Source of the DNA: Sporichthyaceae bacterium
Lineage (GTDB): Bacteria > Actinomycetota > Actinomycetes > JACCUZ01
DNA length: 7,111 nt
Reading direction: 5' to 3'
NCBI GenBank assembly: GCA_013698395.1
Contig: JACCUZ010000167.1
Span: 1 to 7,111 of the forward strand
The notes below the pieces were generated by a model. The model was not told where the DNA came from. It ran no database searches and worked only from the letters and a program-made list of their open reading frames with translations. Below, one piece after another: positions 1 to 6,401 of the stretch (position 1 is the stretch's first letter; every line of letters starts with the position of its first letter). A program made the position numbers and the translations under genes.

Positions 1-1
1 C

Positions 2-706
2 GGCGGAGCCGGTGCGGACCTGCTCGTCGGCGGCTCGGGCGACGACACCCTCGAGGGCGAGGCCGGCGCCGACGTGCTCACCGGTGACGACGGCGACGAC
101 AAGCTGGTCGGCGGCCGAGGGCTGGACCTGGCGTCCTACCGGCTCGACTACGACGACAACGGCACCGGCACCTCGCACACGACCCCCGTGACCGTCGACC
201 TGGCCGCCGGGACCGCCACCGACTTCGGCACCGACACGCTGTTCACGATCAACGGCGCGGTGGGCGGCGGCGGCGACGACGTCCTGCTGGGCGACGCCGG
301 GGCCAACCTCTTCCGTACGGTGCCCGGCGGCACTGACTCGGTCGACGGCCGGGACGGACGGGACACCGTCGAGCCTCTGGGCCTTCGCGCCATGGTCGTC
401 GACCTGCGTCTGGGCACGGTCATCGGGACGGTGGTCGACACGTCGGTCACGGATGCGGGCACGTATGTCGTGAAGCTGGCCTCCATCCAGAACGCCCTCG
501 GCGCCGCGCAGTCGGATGACACCCTGCGGGGCGACGGCCTGGCCAACCGGCTCAAGGGCCGCGGCGGTGCCGACGTCATCAAGGGCCGTCGCGGCAACGA
601 CGCGCTCTACGGCGGCCTCGGCAAAGACCTGATCAAGGGCGGCTCGGGCAGCGACCTCTGCCGCAGCCCGCGCACCGGCGCCCGAGCGATCAGCTGCGAG
701 CGGTGA
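2..706 (+). CDS. RTX / hemolysin-type calcium-binding repeat protein, C-terminal part (5' truncated by window)
   Basis: The open frame enters from the left edge and ends at TGA 704-706; 234 residues are visible and no start is in the window. Five perfectly phased nonapeptides open it (visible residues 1-45, for example GGSGDDTLE and GEAGADVLT). Five more close it (about residues 177-221, for example GRGGADVIK and GGLGKDLIK). Both blocks fit the RTX consensus GGxGxDxUx, which folds into a calcium-binding parallel beta-roll. The middle shows two degenerate modules of the form VDL...L.(T/S)I...(A)GxxxDDxLxGD.xAN, as in serralysin-type C-terminal domains. The last repeats are unusually basic (K or R at repeat ends), and two Cys (visible residues 220 and 232) bracket the C-terminus, so a disulfide cap is possible. 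Such proteins are normally extracellular or surface-attached, with function set by an N-terminal part that cannot be seen here. It converges with the carboxylase operon and is functionally unrelated to it as far as can be judged. Confidence 0.88.
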   Translation, partial: GGAGADLLVGGSGDDTLEGEAGADVLTGDDGDDKLVGGRGLDLASYRLDYDDNGTGTSHTTPVTVDLAAGTATDFGTDTLFTINGAVGGGGDDVLLGDAGANLFRTVPGGTDSVDGRDGRDTVEPLGLRAMVVDLRLGTVIGTVVDTSVTDAGTYVVKLASIQNALGAAQSDDTLRGDGLANRLKGRGGADVIKGRRGNDALYGGLGKDLIKGGSGSDLCRSPRTGARAISCER

Positions 707-734
707 TCCTCACCCCGCGGCTCCTGCGGCTGGC
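707..734. other. Convergent intergenic gap without a clear terminator
   Basis: Only 28 bp separate the TGA of the plus-strand RTX gene from the TGA of the minus-strand carboxylase gene. The gap contains a short direct repeat GCGGCT (717-722 and 726-731) and a possible 4-bp stem CCGC/GCGG (715-718 with 726-729). There is no long GC stem and no T-run on either strand. I cannot call an intrinsic terminator. Termination here is probably Rho-dependent or lies inside the opposing genes, so 3' ends of the two transcripts may overlap. Confidence 0.5.
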
Positions 735-2273
735 TCAGACCGGAGTGACGCCGTGGCGGCGGCGGCTGAAGTGCCGGTCCTTGCCCCGAGCCGCGCGGAA
801 CCGCCGCCCCAGCTCGGCCCGCAGCTGCTCCGGCACGACGATGTCGTCGACCACCAGCTCGCTGGCGAGGCGGACGACGTCGATGTCCTCCTCGTACTCA
901 GCGCGCCGGTCTTCCACGAACCGCGCCCGCTCGTCCTCGTCGCCGATGGCCGCGATCTTGTTGGCGTAGACGGCGTTGACCGCGGCCTCCGCGCCCATGA
1001 CCGCGATCTTCGCCGTCGGGAGCGCCAGGGTCGCGTCGGGCTCGAAACCTGGTCCGGCCATCGCGTACAGCCCCGCGCCGTAGGCCTTGCGCACCACGAC
1101 GCAGATCTTCGGCACCGTCGCCTCCGAGACCGCCGAGATCATCTTCGCCCCGTGGCGGATGATGCCGGCCCGCTCCACCGTGGGGCCCACCATGAATCCT
1201 GGGACGTCGGAGAGGAAGAGCAGGGGCACGTTGAAGGCGTCGCAGAGCTGCACGAAACGGGTGCCCTTGTCCGCGGAGTCGATGAAGAGCACGCCGCCCT
1301 TGTACATGGAGTTGTTGCCGACCACGCCGACAACCTCACCGTCGAGGCGGCCGAAGCCGACAACCAGCTCCCGGGCCCAGAGCGCGTGGATCTCGAAGAA
1401 CGACCCGTCGTCGAGCAGGCCTCTGGCGTACCGGCGCATGTCGAAGGCCTGCCGGTCGCTGACCGGCACGAGCGCGCCAAGGTCGGTCGCGGGAGGGTCG
1501 ACCGGCTCTGCCGCCGGCGGCTGCCCCTCCCAGCTCGAGGGGAGGTAGGACAGGTAGCGACGCACGGTGTCCAGCGCCTCCGGCTCGGTCGAGACGAGGA
1601 AGTGGCCGACGCCGGACTGCGCGCAGTGCACCCGGGCGCCGCCCATGTCCTCGAGCGTCGTCTTCTCGCCGGTGACCATCTCGACCATGCGGTCCGACGC
1701 CAGGTACATCGACGCGTTGCCCTCGACCATGACGACGACGTCGCAGAACGCGGGGATGTACGCGCCACCCGCGGCCGACGGACCGAACAGCGCGCACACC
1801 TGAGGGATCGAGCCCGACGCCCGCACCTGGTTCCAGAAGATCTTGCCCGCGCCGCGCCGCCCGGGAAAGAGGTCGACCTGGTCGGTGATCCGGGCGCCGG
1901 CCGAGTCGACGAGGTAGACCATGGGGACGCCGGTGCGGTACGCCGTCTCGATGATCCGGATGATCTTCTCGACGGTGCGAGCCCCCCACGAACCGGCTTT
2001 GACCGTCGAGTCGTTGGCCATCAGCGCCACCGGCCGGCCGTCGACGGTTGCCGTGCCGGTCACCACCCCGTCGGCGGGGAGGTCACCCGCGGTGACGTTG
2101 GCGAACGCCCCGTCCTCGACGAAGGACCCCTCGTCGACGAGCAGCCGCACCCGTTCCCGGGCGAACAGCTTGCCCTTGGCGGCATTGGCGGCGTGGTACT
2201 TCTCGGCCCCACCGCGCTCGACCGCGGCGCGCAGGTCGGGCACCGGCGGGTGGTCGGGCGGAAGCGGGGACAC
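735..2273 (-). CDS. Acyl-CoA carboxylase carboxyltransferase (beta) subunit, probably methylcrotonyl-CoA carboxylase beta
   Basis: It transfers carboxyl from carboxybiotin to an acyl-CoA. The protein is 512 residues from the chosen start, normal for the family. The N-domain shows RERVRLLVDEGSF (about 40-52), LVDSAGARI (121-129) and GPSAAGGAYIPAF (164-176), an oxyanion-loop region. The C-domain shows SDVPGFMVG (355-363), RKAYGAGLYAMAG (395-407) and PTAKIAVMGAEAA (419-431). GAGxYxMxG resembles methylcrotonyl-CoA carboxylase beta as I recall it, whereas propionyl-type enzymes carry GGAYDVM there. The two upstream genes supply the next two steps of leucine breakdown, which supports the substrate call. 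Start choice: GTG at 2273 follows the upstream stop by one base and has GAGG six bases before it. A GTG at 2285 is in frame (four residues longer, overlapping the lyase) but has no ribosome site. The biotin-carboxylase/carrier alpha subunit is not in the window. Family is certain; exact substrate is inferred. Confidence 0.9.
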   Translation of the reverse strand: MSPLPPDHPPVPDLRAAVERGGAEKYHAANAAKGKLFARERVRLLVDEGSFVEDGAFANVTAGDLPADGVVTGTATVDGRPVALMANDSTVKAGSWGARTVEKIIRIIETAYRTGVPMVYLVDSAGARITDQVDLFPGRRGAGKIFWNQVRASGSIPQVCALFGPSAAGGAYIPAFCDVVVMVEGNASMYLASDRMVEMVTGEKTTLEDMGGARVHCAQSGVGHFLVSTEPEALDTVRRYLSYLPSSWEGQPPAAEPVDPPATDLGALVPVSDRQAFDMRRYARGLLDDGSFFEIHALWARELVVGFGRLDGEVVGVVGNNSMYKGGVLFIDSADKGTRFVQLCDAFNVPLLFLSDVPGFMVGPTVERAGIIRHGAKMISAVSEATVPKICVVVRKAYGAGLYAMAGPGFEPDATLALPTAKIAVMGAEAAVNAVYANKIAAIGDEDERARFVEDRRAEYEEDIDVVRLASELVVDDIVVPEQLRAELGRRFRAARGKDRHFSRRRHGVTPV

Positions 2274-2274
2274 G

Positions 2275-3207
2275 TCACACCTCACGGATCGGGGTGGCGG
2301 TGACGGTGCGCGTCCGCGGTCCGGCGCGCAGGACCTGCGAGGGCAGCGTACGGCCGACCAACCGCTCGGCCTGTCGGGCCACGTCGATCATGGCCTCGAG
2401 ATCGACTCCCGTGGTGACGCCCATGTCCTCGACCATGTGGACGAGCTCCTCCGTGGCGATGTTGCCGGTGGCACCGGGGGCGTAGGGGCAGCCGCCCAGC
2501 CCGCCGACGGAGGCGTCGAAGTCCGCGACCCCCAGCTGCAGGGCGGCCAGGACGTTGGCCAGGCCGGTGCCCCGGGTGTTGTGGAAGTGCAGGTTGAGCG
2601 CGACGTCGGGGTAAGCGGACCGGGTCTCGCCGACGAGTCGGGTGACCCGCGACGGGGTGGCCATGCCGGTCGTGTCTCCGTACGACAGGCTGTCCGCGCC
2701 GTGCCGCAGCGCCGCTCCGGCCACCGAGAGGACCCGCTCGACGGGGACGTCACCCTCGTACGGGCAGCCCCACGCCGTCGAGACGATGACCTGGCAGCTC
2801 GCCGCGCGGTCGTGGGCGAGATCCACGACCGCGGCGAGATCGTCGAGCGACTCCTCGGTCGACCGGTTGAGGTTCCTGCGGTTGTGGGTGTCCGAGGCCG
2901 ACACGACGACCTCGAGCTCGGCGAAACCGGCGTCGAGCGCGCGCTCGGCTCCGCGCAGGTTGGGAACGAGCGCCGAGTAGCGCACCCCGGCGGCGGGAGC
3001 CACCGCGCCCCAGACCTCACCCGCGTCGGCCATCTGCGGGATGGCACGGGGATGGACGAAGGAGACCGCCTCGATCCGGCCGATCCCCGTGGCCGAGAGG
3101 GCGTCGATCAGGGCCACCTTCCCCGCGGTGGGCACGGGTTCCTCGTTCTGCAGGCCGTCCCGGGGGCCGACCTCGCGCAGCGACAGCCGCTCCGGCAGGT
3201 CACTCAT
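2275..3207 (-). CDS. Hydroxymethylglutaryl-CoA lyase
   Basis: It cleaves HMG-CoA to acetyl-CoA and acetoacetate, the last step of leucine degradation. The 310-residue protein is a complete HMGL-like TIM barrel of usual bacterial length. REVGPRDGLQNE (11-22) carries the Arg16-Asp17 pair that corresponds to human Arg41-Asp42 (catalysis and metal). SFVHPRAIPQMAD (49-61) and SASDTHNRRNLNRS (103-116) are family motifs. LHFHN (206-210) supplies the two metal-binding His, 207 and 209. GLGGCPYAPGATGNIATEE (236-254) contains the catalytic Cys240 and Asn249, nine residues apart as in the human enzyme. All key residues are present, so it should be active. ATG start at 3207 has GGTGA five bases upstream, which overlaps the stop of the preceding hydratase gene. 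Some members of this family act on other 3-hydroxy-3-methyl acyl-CoAs; the adjacent carboxylase and hydratase favour HMG-CoA. Confidence 0.93.
   Translation of the reverse strand: MSDLPERLSLREVGPRDGLQNEEPVPTAGKVALIDALSATGIGRIEAVSFVHPRAIPQMADAGEVWGAVAPAAGVRYSALVPNLRGAERALDAGFAELEVVVSASDTHNRRNLNRSTEESLDDLAAVVDLAHDRAASCQVIVSTAWGCPYEGDVPVERVLSVAGAALRHGADSLSYGDTTGMATPSRVTRLVGETRSAYPDVALNLHFHNTRGTGLANVLAALQLGVADFDASVGGLGGCPYAPGATGNIATEELVHMVEDMGVTTGVDLEAMIDVARQAERLVGRTLPSQVLRAGPRTRTVTATPIREV
2278..2283 (-). promoter_or_regulatory. Ribosome binding site deciding the carboxyltransferase start
   Basis: Reading the minus strand, GAGGTG lies inside the last codons of the lyase gene. Its GAGG core is six bases before GTG 2273, ideal spacing. 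The alternative GTG at 2285 would contain this motif downstream of itself and is preceded by a pyrimidine-rich stretch, so the site argues for the shorter protein. Confidence 0.6.
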
Positions 3208-3212
3208 CTAGG

Positions 3213-3217
3213 TCACC
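3213..3217 (-). promoter_or_regulatory. Ribosome binding site of the lyase gene, overlapping the hydratase stop
   Basis: Minus-strand GGTGA sits five bases before ATG 3207, and its TGA is the stop codon of the upstream hydratase. Ribosomes finishing the hydratase are thus placed at the lyase start, which suggests translational coupling of two consecutive pathway steps. The match to the Shine-Dalgarno consensus is moderate. Confidence 0.45.
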
Positions 3218-4007
3218 GACCCGGCCAGTCCGGTCGCCGCTTCTCGGCCCATGCCGCCACACCTTCCACGCGGTCTGCTGAGAACGCCGTGGCCTGCCAG
3301 GCGCCGTCCTCAAACTCGAGTCCGGTGGCCAGGTCGACGCCGGCCCCACCTCTCAACGCCCGCTTGGCGTTGCGCACTCCCACCGGGGAGTTCGCGGCGA
3401 CCGTCCCGGCCAGCTCGAGGGCAGCGGCCCGGTCCTCCCCGGCCGGCACCCGCCGGTCGAGCAGGCCCAGCCGCTCCGCCTCGTCGACGCCTATCCGCCG
3501 CCCGGTGAAGATCAGGTCCGCCGCTCTGCCCGCGCCGATTCTCCGAGCGAGCAGCTGCGTGCCACCACCTCCCGGGATGACACCGACGGTCACCTCGGGC
3601 AGGCCGAGGACCGCTGTCTCGTCGCAGACGATGAGGTCACACGACAGGGCGAGCTCCAGGCCGCCGCCGAGGGCGAACCCGTGCACCGCTGCGATGACCG
3701 GGACCGGCAGTTCGCGGACGCCGGCGAAGGCGGCGCGGAAGTACGGTCGCTGCGCCAGCAGGTCGGCGGAGCTGAAGGAGTTGCGCTGCTTGAGGTCGGC
3801 TCCGACGCAGAACGCCTCCGACGAGGAGCTCAGCACGACGGCACGTACCGACCCGTCCTGCGTGAGCTCGTCAGTGGCTGCGGTCAGGTCCCGAGCCATC
3901 TCCGTCGACAGCGCGTTGTGCGCCTGCGGCCGGTCGAGGACCAGCTCGACGACGTGGCCAGCCTCGTCGTGCCGTCGCACGGTGACGTTTCGATCGGTCT
4001 CGGTCAC
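3213..4007 (-). CDS. Enoyl-CoA hydratase/isomerase family protein, probably methylglutaconyl-CoA hydratase
   Basis: A 264-residue crotonase-fold protein, standard length. CVGADLK (67-73) and HGFALGGGLE (109-118) form the two oxyanion-hole segments. Glu118 and Glu138 (in LPEVTVGVIPGGGGTQ, 136-151) correspond in motif and in 20-residue spacing to the two catalytic glutamates of rat mitochondrial hydratase. It should therefore be a real hydratase and not a glutamate-less relative. The C-terminal helix ends EGVAAWAEKRRPDW, the usual family ending. By sequence alone the substrate is open. Its position directly before HMG-CoA lyase and the carboxyltransferase points to 3-methylglutaconyl-CoA hydration to HMG-CoA, as done by the AUH/LiuC type. 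GTG start at 4007; there is no convincing ribosome site, and the cyclase stop lies 11 bases upstream, so coupling is likely. Confidence 0.88.
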   Translation of the reverse strand: MTETDRNVTVRRHDEAGHVVELVLDRPQAHNALSTEMARDLTAATDELTQDGSVRAVVLSSSSEAFCVGADLKQRNSFSSADLLAQRPYFRAAFAGVRELPVPVIAAVHGFALGGGLELALSCDLIVCDETAVLGLPEVTVGVIPGGGGTQLLARRIGAGRAADLIFTGRRIGVDEAERLGLLDRRVPAGEDRAAALELAGTVAANSPVGVRNAKRALRGGAGVDLATGLEFEDGAWQATAFSADRVEGVAAWAEKRRPDWPGR

Positions 4008-4018
4008 GAGCGCCGAGG

Positions 4019-5017
4019 CTAACGCCTGCGGCGGACGACCCCCGGCCGCACCAGTCCCATGCCGCGTACGGCACGGGTCCGGGCCACGTCCAGCACGAAG
4101 TCCGGATCGCTGGCGAGTGCCTCGGTCGTGTCACGGTCGGCAAGGACCGTCCCCGGCGCGGCCAGCGCGGTGAGCCGGTTGGCGAGGTTGACGGTGCGAC
4201 CGAAGACGTCACCCATCCGGGTCAGCACCGTCCCCGTCGCGATGCCGACCCGGACATCAGGCAGTACGGGGTCCTCGGCCATCGTTTCGGCAAGCTCCAG
4301 GCCGATCCTGGCGGCCCGGGCGGCGGAGTCGGCGACGAAGAGCACCTCGTCACCCACCGTCTTGACCAGCCGGCCGCCGGCGCCGGCGATCACGTCGGCG
4401 CTGCGTCGACCGAACCGGTCCACCAGCGCAGCCAGCTCGCGCTCCTCGAGTCGTTGCGAGAGCCGCGTGAACGAGACGAGGTCGGCGAAACCCACGGACA
4501 GGACCCCGCTCACCGCCTCCGCGTCCCGCTCCGCCAGCGCACGCCCGGCCACCGCGGCGAGCTGGCGGCGCCACGCGTAGACGAGGAGCGCCTCGAACTC
4601 CTCGAGGTGGTCGCTCGAGAGGTCCACCGCGGCGCGCAGTGCCTCGGCCGGGGCCAGCGCCCGGGTGTGCTCGAGATGCTCGCCGAGCGCCTCGACCTGC
4701 CACTCGACCAGCCGCGCGACGTTGTGCCCCAGCGCGCGGGTGACACTGACCGCCAGCTCCTCGTCGAGGAAGTCGCTGCGGACCAGCGCCATCAACCGGT
4801 CGAGCGCGATGAGGTCACCGTCGGTGAAGGCCGCGGCCCCCTCGCCCACGTTGGCGAAACCCAGGGCCCGCCACAGGCGCTGGGCGTACTCCGGGGAGAC
4901 GTCGGCGAACGCAGCCGCCTCGGTGCGGGTGTGCCGTCGAGGACCGCCCAGGAGGCGTTCCTCGATCTCTCCCGACTTTGCCAGGTCGGGCGGCATCTCG
5001 TCGGGCGGATCGATCAC
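4019..5017 (-). CDS. Class III adenylate cyclase with N-terminal regulatory domain
   Basis: A 332-residue soluble protein predicted to make cAMP from ATP. The C-terminal half (about 170-332) is a class III cyclase homology domain with every catalytic residue visible: metal-binding Asp179 (GFADLVSFT) and Asp223 (KTVGDEV), adenine-selecting Lys219 and Asp270, and transition-state Asn277 and Arg281 (VNLANR). The Lys/Asp pair indicates ATP, not GTP. The N-terminal half (about 28-115) has RTEAAAFADVSPEYAQRLWRA, reminiscent of a MerR-like helix-turn-helix, then a helical stretch. This looks like the adenylate cyclase regulatory domain known from the pH-responsive mycobacterial Rv1264; that match is from memory. 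Class III enzymes work as homodimers. GTG start overlaps the stop of the preceding PH-domain gene by four bases (GTGA), with no separate ribosome site, so the two are probably co-translated. What signal it senses is unknown. Confidence 0.88.
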   Translation of the reverse strand: MIDPPDEMPPDLAKSGEIEERLLGGPRRHTRTEAAAFADVSPEYAQRLWRALGFANVGEGAAAFTDGDLIALDRLMALVRSDFLDEELAVSVTRALGHNVARLVEWQVEALGEHLEHTRALAPAEALRAAVDLSSDHLEEFEALLVYAWRRQLAAVAGRALAERDAEAVSGVLSVGFADLVSFTRLSQRLEERELAALVDRFGRRSADVIAGAGGRLVKTVGDEVLFVADSAARAARIGLELAETMAEDPVLPDVRVGIATGTVLTRMGDVFGRTVNLANRLTALAAPGTVLADRDTTEALASDPDFVLDVARTRAVRGMGLVRPGVVRRRR

Positions 5018-5535
5018 GGCTGGTCGGCGCGCCGGCGACGCTCCTCGTCGTCCTCGGCCAGGCGGTAGACGTCACGCTGGACCTCCTCGACCCGTGGCAC
5101 GTCGCGCAGCACCAGCTGTCCGCGTTCGCCCGCGGACTCCACGAGAAGCGTCCCGCACCGAAGCACCCGTTCGAGCAGGCTGCTGTGCTCGAACGTCACG
5201 TCGTTGACCCGAGACAGCGGCATGTCCCGGCCCACCCGGGCGATCACGCCGTACCGGGTGATCAGGCGACGGTCGGTCACGACGTACGACGTGGTGATCC
5301 AGACCAGGAACGGCCAGAGCGCCCATCGGAGCACCACGACGACGGCAACGGCGACCACCGCGAGCCGCAGCCACCGCTGGGCGTCACCGGCAGGCATCGT
5401 GAACACCGCGAACGTGGTCGCCGGACTGACGACGAGCAGGACCAGCGCCGGGACGGTGAGCTCCTTCCAGTGGGGTCGCATCGCCATCACGACGCGCTCG
5501 TCGTCGCCGAGCAACCTGTCTGGGATCCCGGTCAC
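5014..5535 (-). CDS. Bacterial PH-domain membrane protein (bPH2/DUF304-like)
   Basis: 173 residues. Two hydrophobic segments, about 26-46 and 56-80 (rich in V, A, L and W), form a membrane hairpin. They are followed by a cytoplasmic domain starting ITTSYVVTDRRLITRYGVI (80-98) and SRVNDVTFEHSSLLERVL (108-125), the hallmark of bacterial PH-like domains. The tail (161-173) is charged and Arg-rich. A protein of this kind next to birA is a conserved actinobacterial arrangement (Rv3278c in M. tuberculosis, from memory). Function is not established; a membrane-anchored scaffold is the usual guess. The GTG start at 5535 gives the family-like beginning (IPDRLLGDDERVV); no ribosome site is evident. It lies 27 bases after birA and overlaps the cyclase gene by four bases, so a functional link with the cyclase is possible but unproven. 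Confidence 0.85.
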   Translation of the reverse strand: MTGIPDRLLGDDERVVMAMRPHWKELTVPALVLLVVSPATTFAVFTMPAGDAQRWLRLAVVAVAVVVVLRWALWPFLVWITTSYVVTDRRLITRYGVIARVGRDMPLSRVNDVTFEHSSLLERVLRCGTLLVESAGERGQLVLRDVPRVEEVQRDVYRLAEDDEERRRRADQP

Positions 5536-5562
5536 GCGGGCATCGTGCCAGCGCTGCGGCGA

Positions 5563-6381
5563 TCACCGCACGTGAACGACGTCACCGGCAGCGAGCGTCG
5601 TGCGCCCCACCTCGGTGTCCACGACCAGGTGACCCGAGCGGTCCACTTCGGTCGCCCGGCCCGTGACGGTCACGCCGCCGGGAAGCAGCACAGTCACGTT
5701 CCGGCCGAGGGTGGTGCACAGCTCGCGGTACGTCCTGAGCAACCCGCTCCGGTCCGCATCGCCGTGGGCAGCCGTCCAGGAGAGGTACAGCGTTCCCAGC
5801 TCGCGCAGCACCGCGCGCAGAACCGTGTCACGGTCCACGACTGTCGAGCCGACGAGCGCCAGGCTGGTCGCGGTCGGGACCGACAGCTCGTCCGCACGCA
5901 ACGACACGTTGAGCCCGATCCCGAGTACGACCGCGCCGTCGGCGTCGGCGACCTCGGCCAGGACACCGGCCAGCTTGCGCTCTCCCACCAGGACGTCGTT
6001 CGGCCACTTGAGCGCGGCGTCGACCCCAGCCGTTCGGTGCACCGACCGGGCGACGGCGACGCCCCCGAGCAGCGGCAACCAGCCCCACTGCGCTCGGGAG
6101 CCGACGGGTGGGCGCAGCAGCACCGAGAAGGTCAGACCAGATCGTGGCGGCGCGACCCAGCGGCGGTCCGCCCGCCCACGGCCCGTGTGCTGGTGCTCGG
6201 CGACCACGATGAGCCCCTCGGGGGCCCCCTCAGCGGCGGCCCGCGCGACGTCGGCGTTGGTCGAACCGGTCTGCTCGACGACCTCCAGGCGTGACCACAG
6301 GCCGCCCTGGCCCAGCAGGGCCTTCCGCAGCGCGGCCGCGCGGAGCGGGGGCCGGTCCAGATCCGTGAAAGGGCTGGGCAC
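5563..6381 (-). CDS. birA: Biotin--[acetyl-CoA-carboxylase] ligase
   Basis: It activates biotin with ATP to biotinyl-AMP and attaches it to the carrier-domain lysine of acyl-CoA and pyruvate carboxylases. 272 residues. The biotin/ATP loop GRGRADRRW (67-75) and KWPNDVLV (125-132) followed by KLAGVLAE (136-143) are diagnostic; GSTN (39-42) is the usual first motif. The C-terminal 45 residues (LGRNVTVLL onward) form the SH3-like cap. There is no N-terminal winged helix, so this is a monofunctional ligase that should not repress biotin genes itself. GTG start at 6381 gives the common actinobacterial beginning FTDLDRPPLR. It is divergent from an accD5-like gene, with only 20 bp between start codons, and heads the minus-strand array containing a second biotin-dependent carboxylase subunit. 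Both placements fit its role. Confidence 0.95.
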   Translation of the reverse strand: MPSPFTDLDRPPLRAAALRKALLGQGGLWSRLEVVEQTGSTNADVARAAAEGAPEGLIVVAEHQHTGRGRADRRWVAPPRSGLTFSVLLRPPVGSRAQWGWLPLLGGVAVARSVHRTAGVDAALKWPNDVLVGERKLAGVLAEVADADGAVVLGIGLNVSLRADELSVPTATSLALVGSTVVDRDTVLRAVLRELGTLYLSWTAAHGDADRSGLLRTYRELCTTLGRNVTVLLPGGVTVTGRATEVDRSGHLVVDTEVGRTTLAAGDVVHVR

Positions 6382-6388
6382 GGCTCAC

Positions 6389-6395
6389 TACGCTA
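6389..6395. promoter_or_regulatory. Symmetric bidirectional -10 element for birA and accD5-like gene (predicted, leaderless)
   Basis: The heptamer TACGCTA reads TACGCT on the plus strand, seven bases before ATG 6402. It reads TAGCGT on the minus strand, eight bases before GTG 6381. Both fit TANNNT, the core actinobacterial -10, at the distance that puts the transcription start at or next to the start codon. A GTGAAA at 6365-6370, 18 bases upstream on the plus strand, matches four of six -35 bases; no good -35 is seen for birA. Neither gene has a strong Shine-Dalgarno sequence in the 20-bp gap, consistent with leaderless mRNAs. Predicted from spacing and motif only. Confidence 0.55.
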
Positions 6396-6401
6396 TGGCC
6401 C

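Noticed and set aside
2..135. DNA-level tandem repeat or CRISPR-like array in the RTX region
   Set aside because: Periodicity of 27 bases comes from the encoded nonapeptides; the DNA units differ and there are no constant repeats with spacers.
715..729. Short stem CCGC/GCGG in the convergent gap as a terminator
   Set aside because: Only four base pairs with a seven-base loop and no T-run on either side.
753..2303. 516-residue plus-strand open frame antisense to the carboxyltransferase
   Set aside because: It mirrors a clear minus-strand family protein; composition is rich in R, H, D, V and G without any domain motif, the usual antisense artefact of very GC-rich DNA.
1921..4173. 750-residue plus-strand open frame across three minus-strand genes
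   Set aside because: It spans several real genes and their junctions, has low-complexity S/R/A/T/P-rich composition and no recognisable motif.
5532..5543. Three-codon ORF (ATG CCC GCG TGA, minus strand) overlapping the GTG start of the PH-domain gene
   Set aside because: Coupling through such a mini-ORF is possible, but no ribosome site precedes it and one such match is expected by chance.
4978..6294. 438-residue plus-strand open frame opposite the PH protein and birA
   Set aside because: Antisense to two well-supported proteins; H/R/D/Q-rich composition with no domain.
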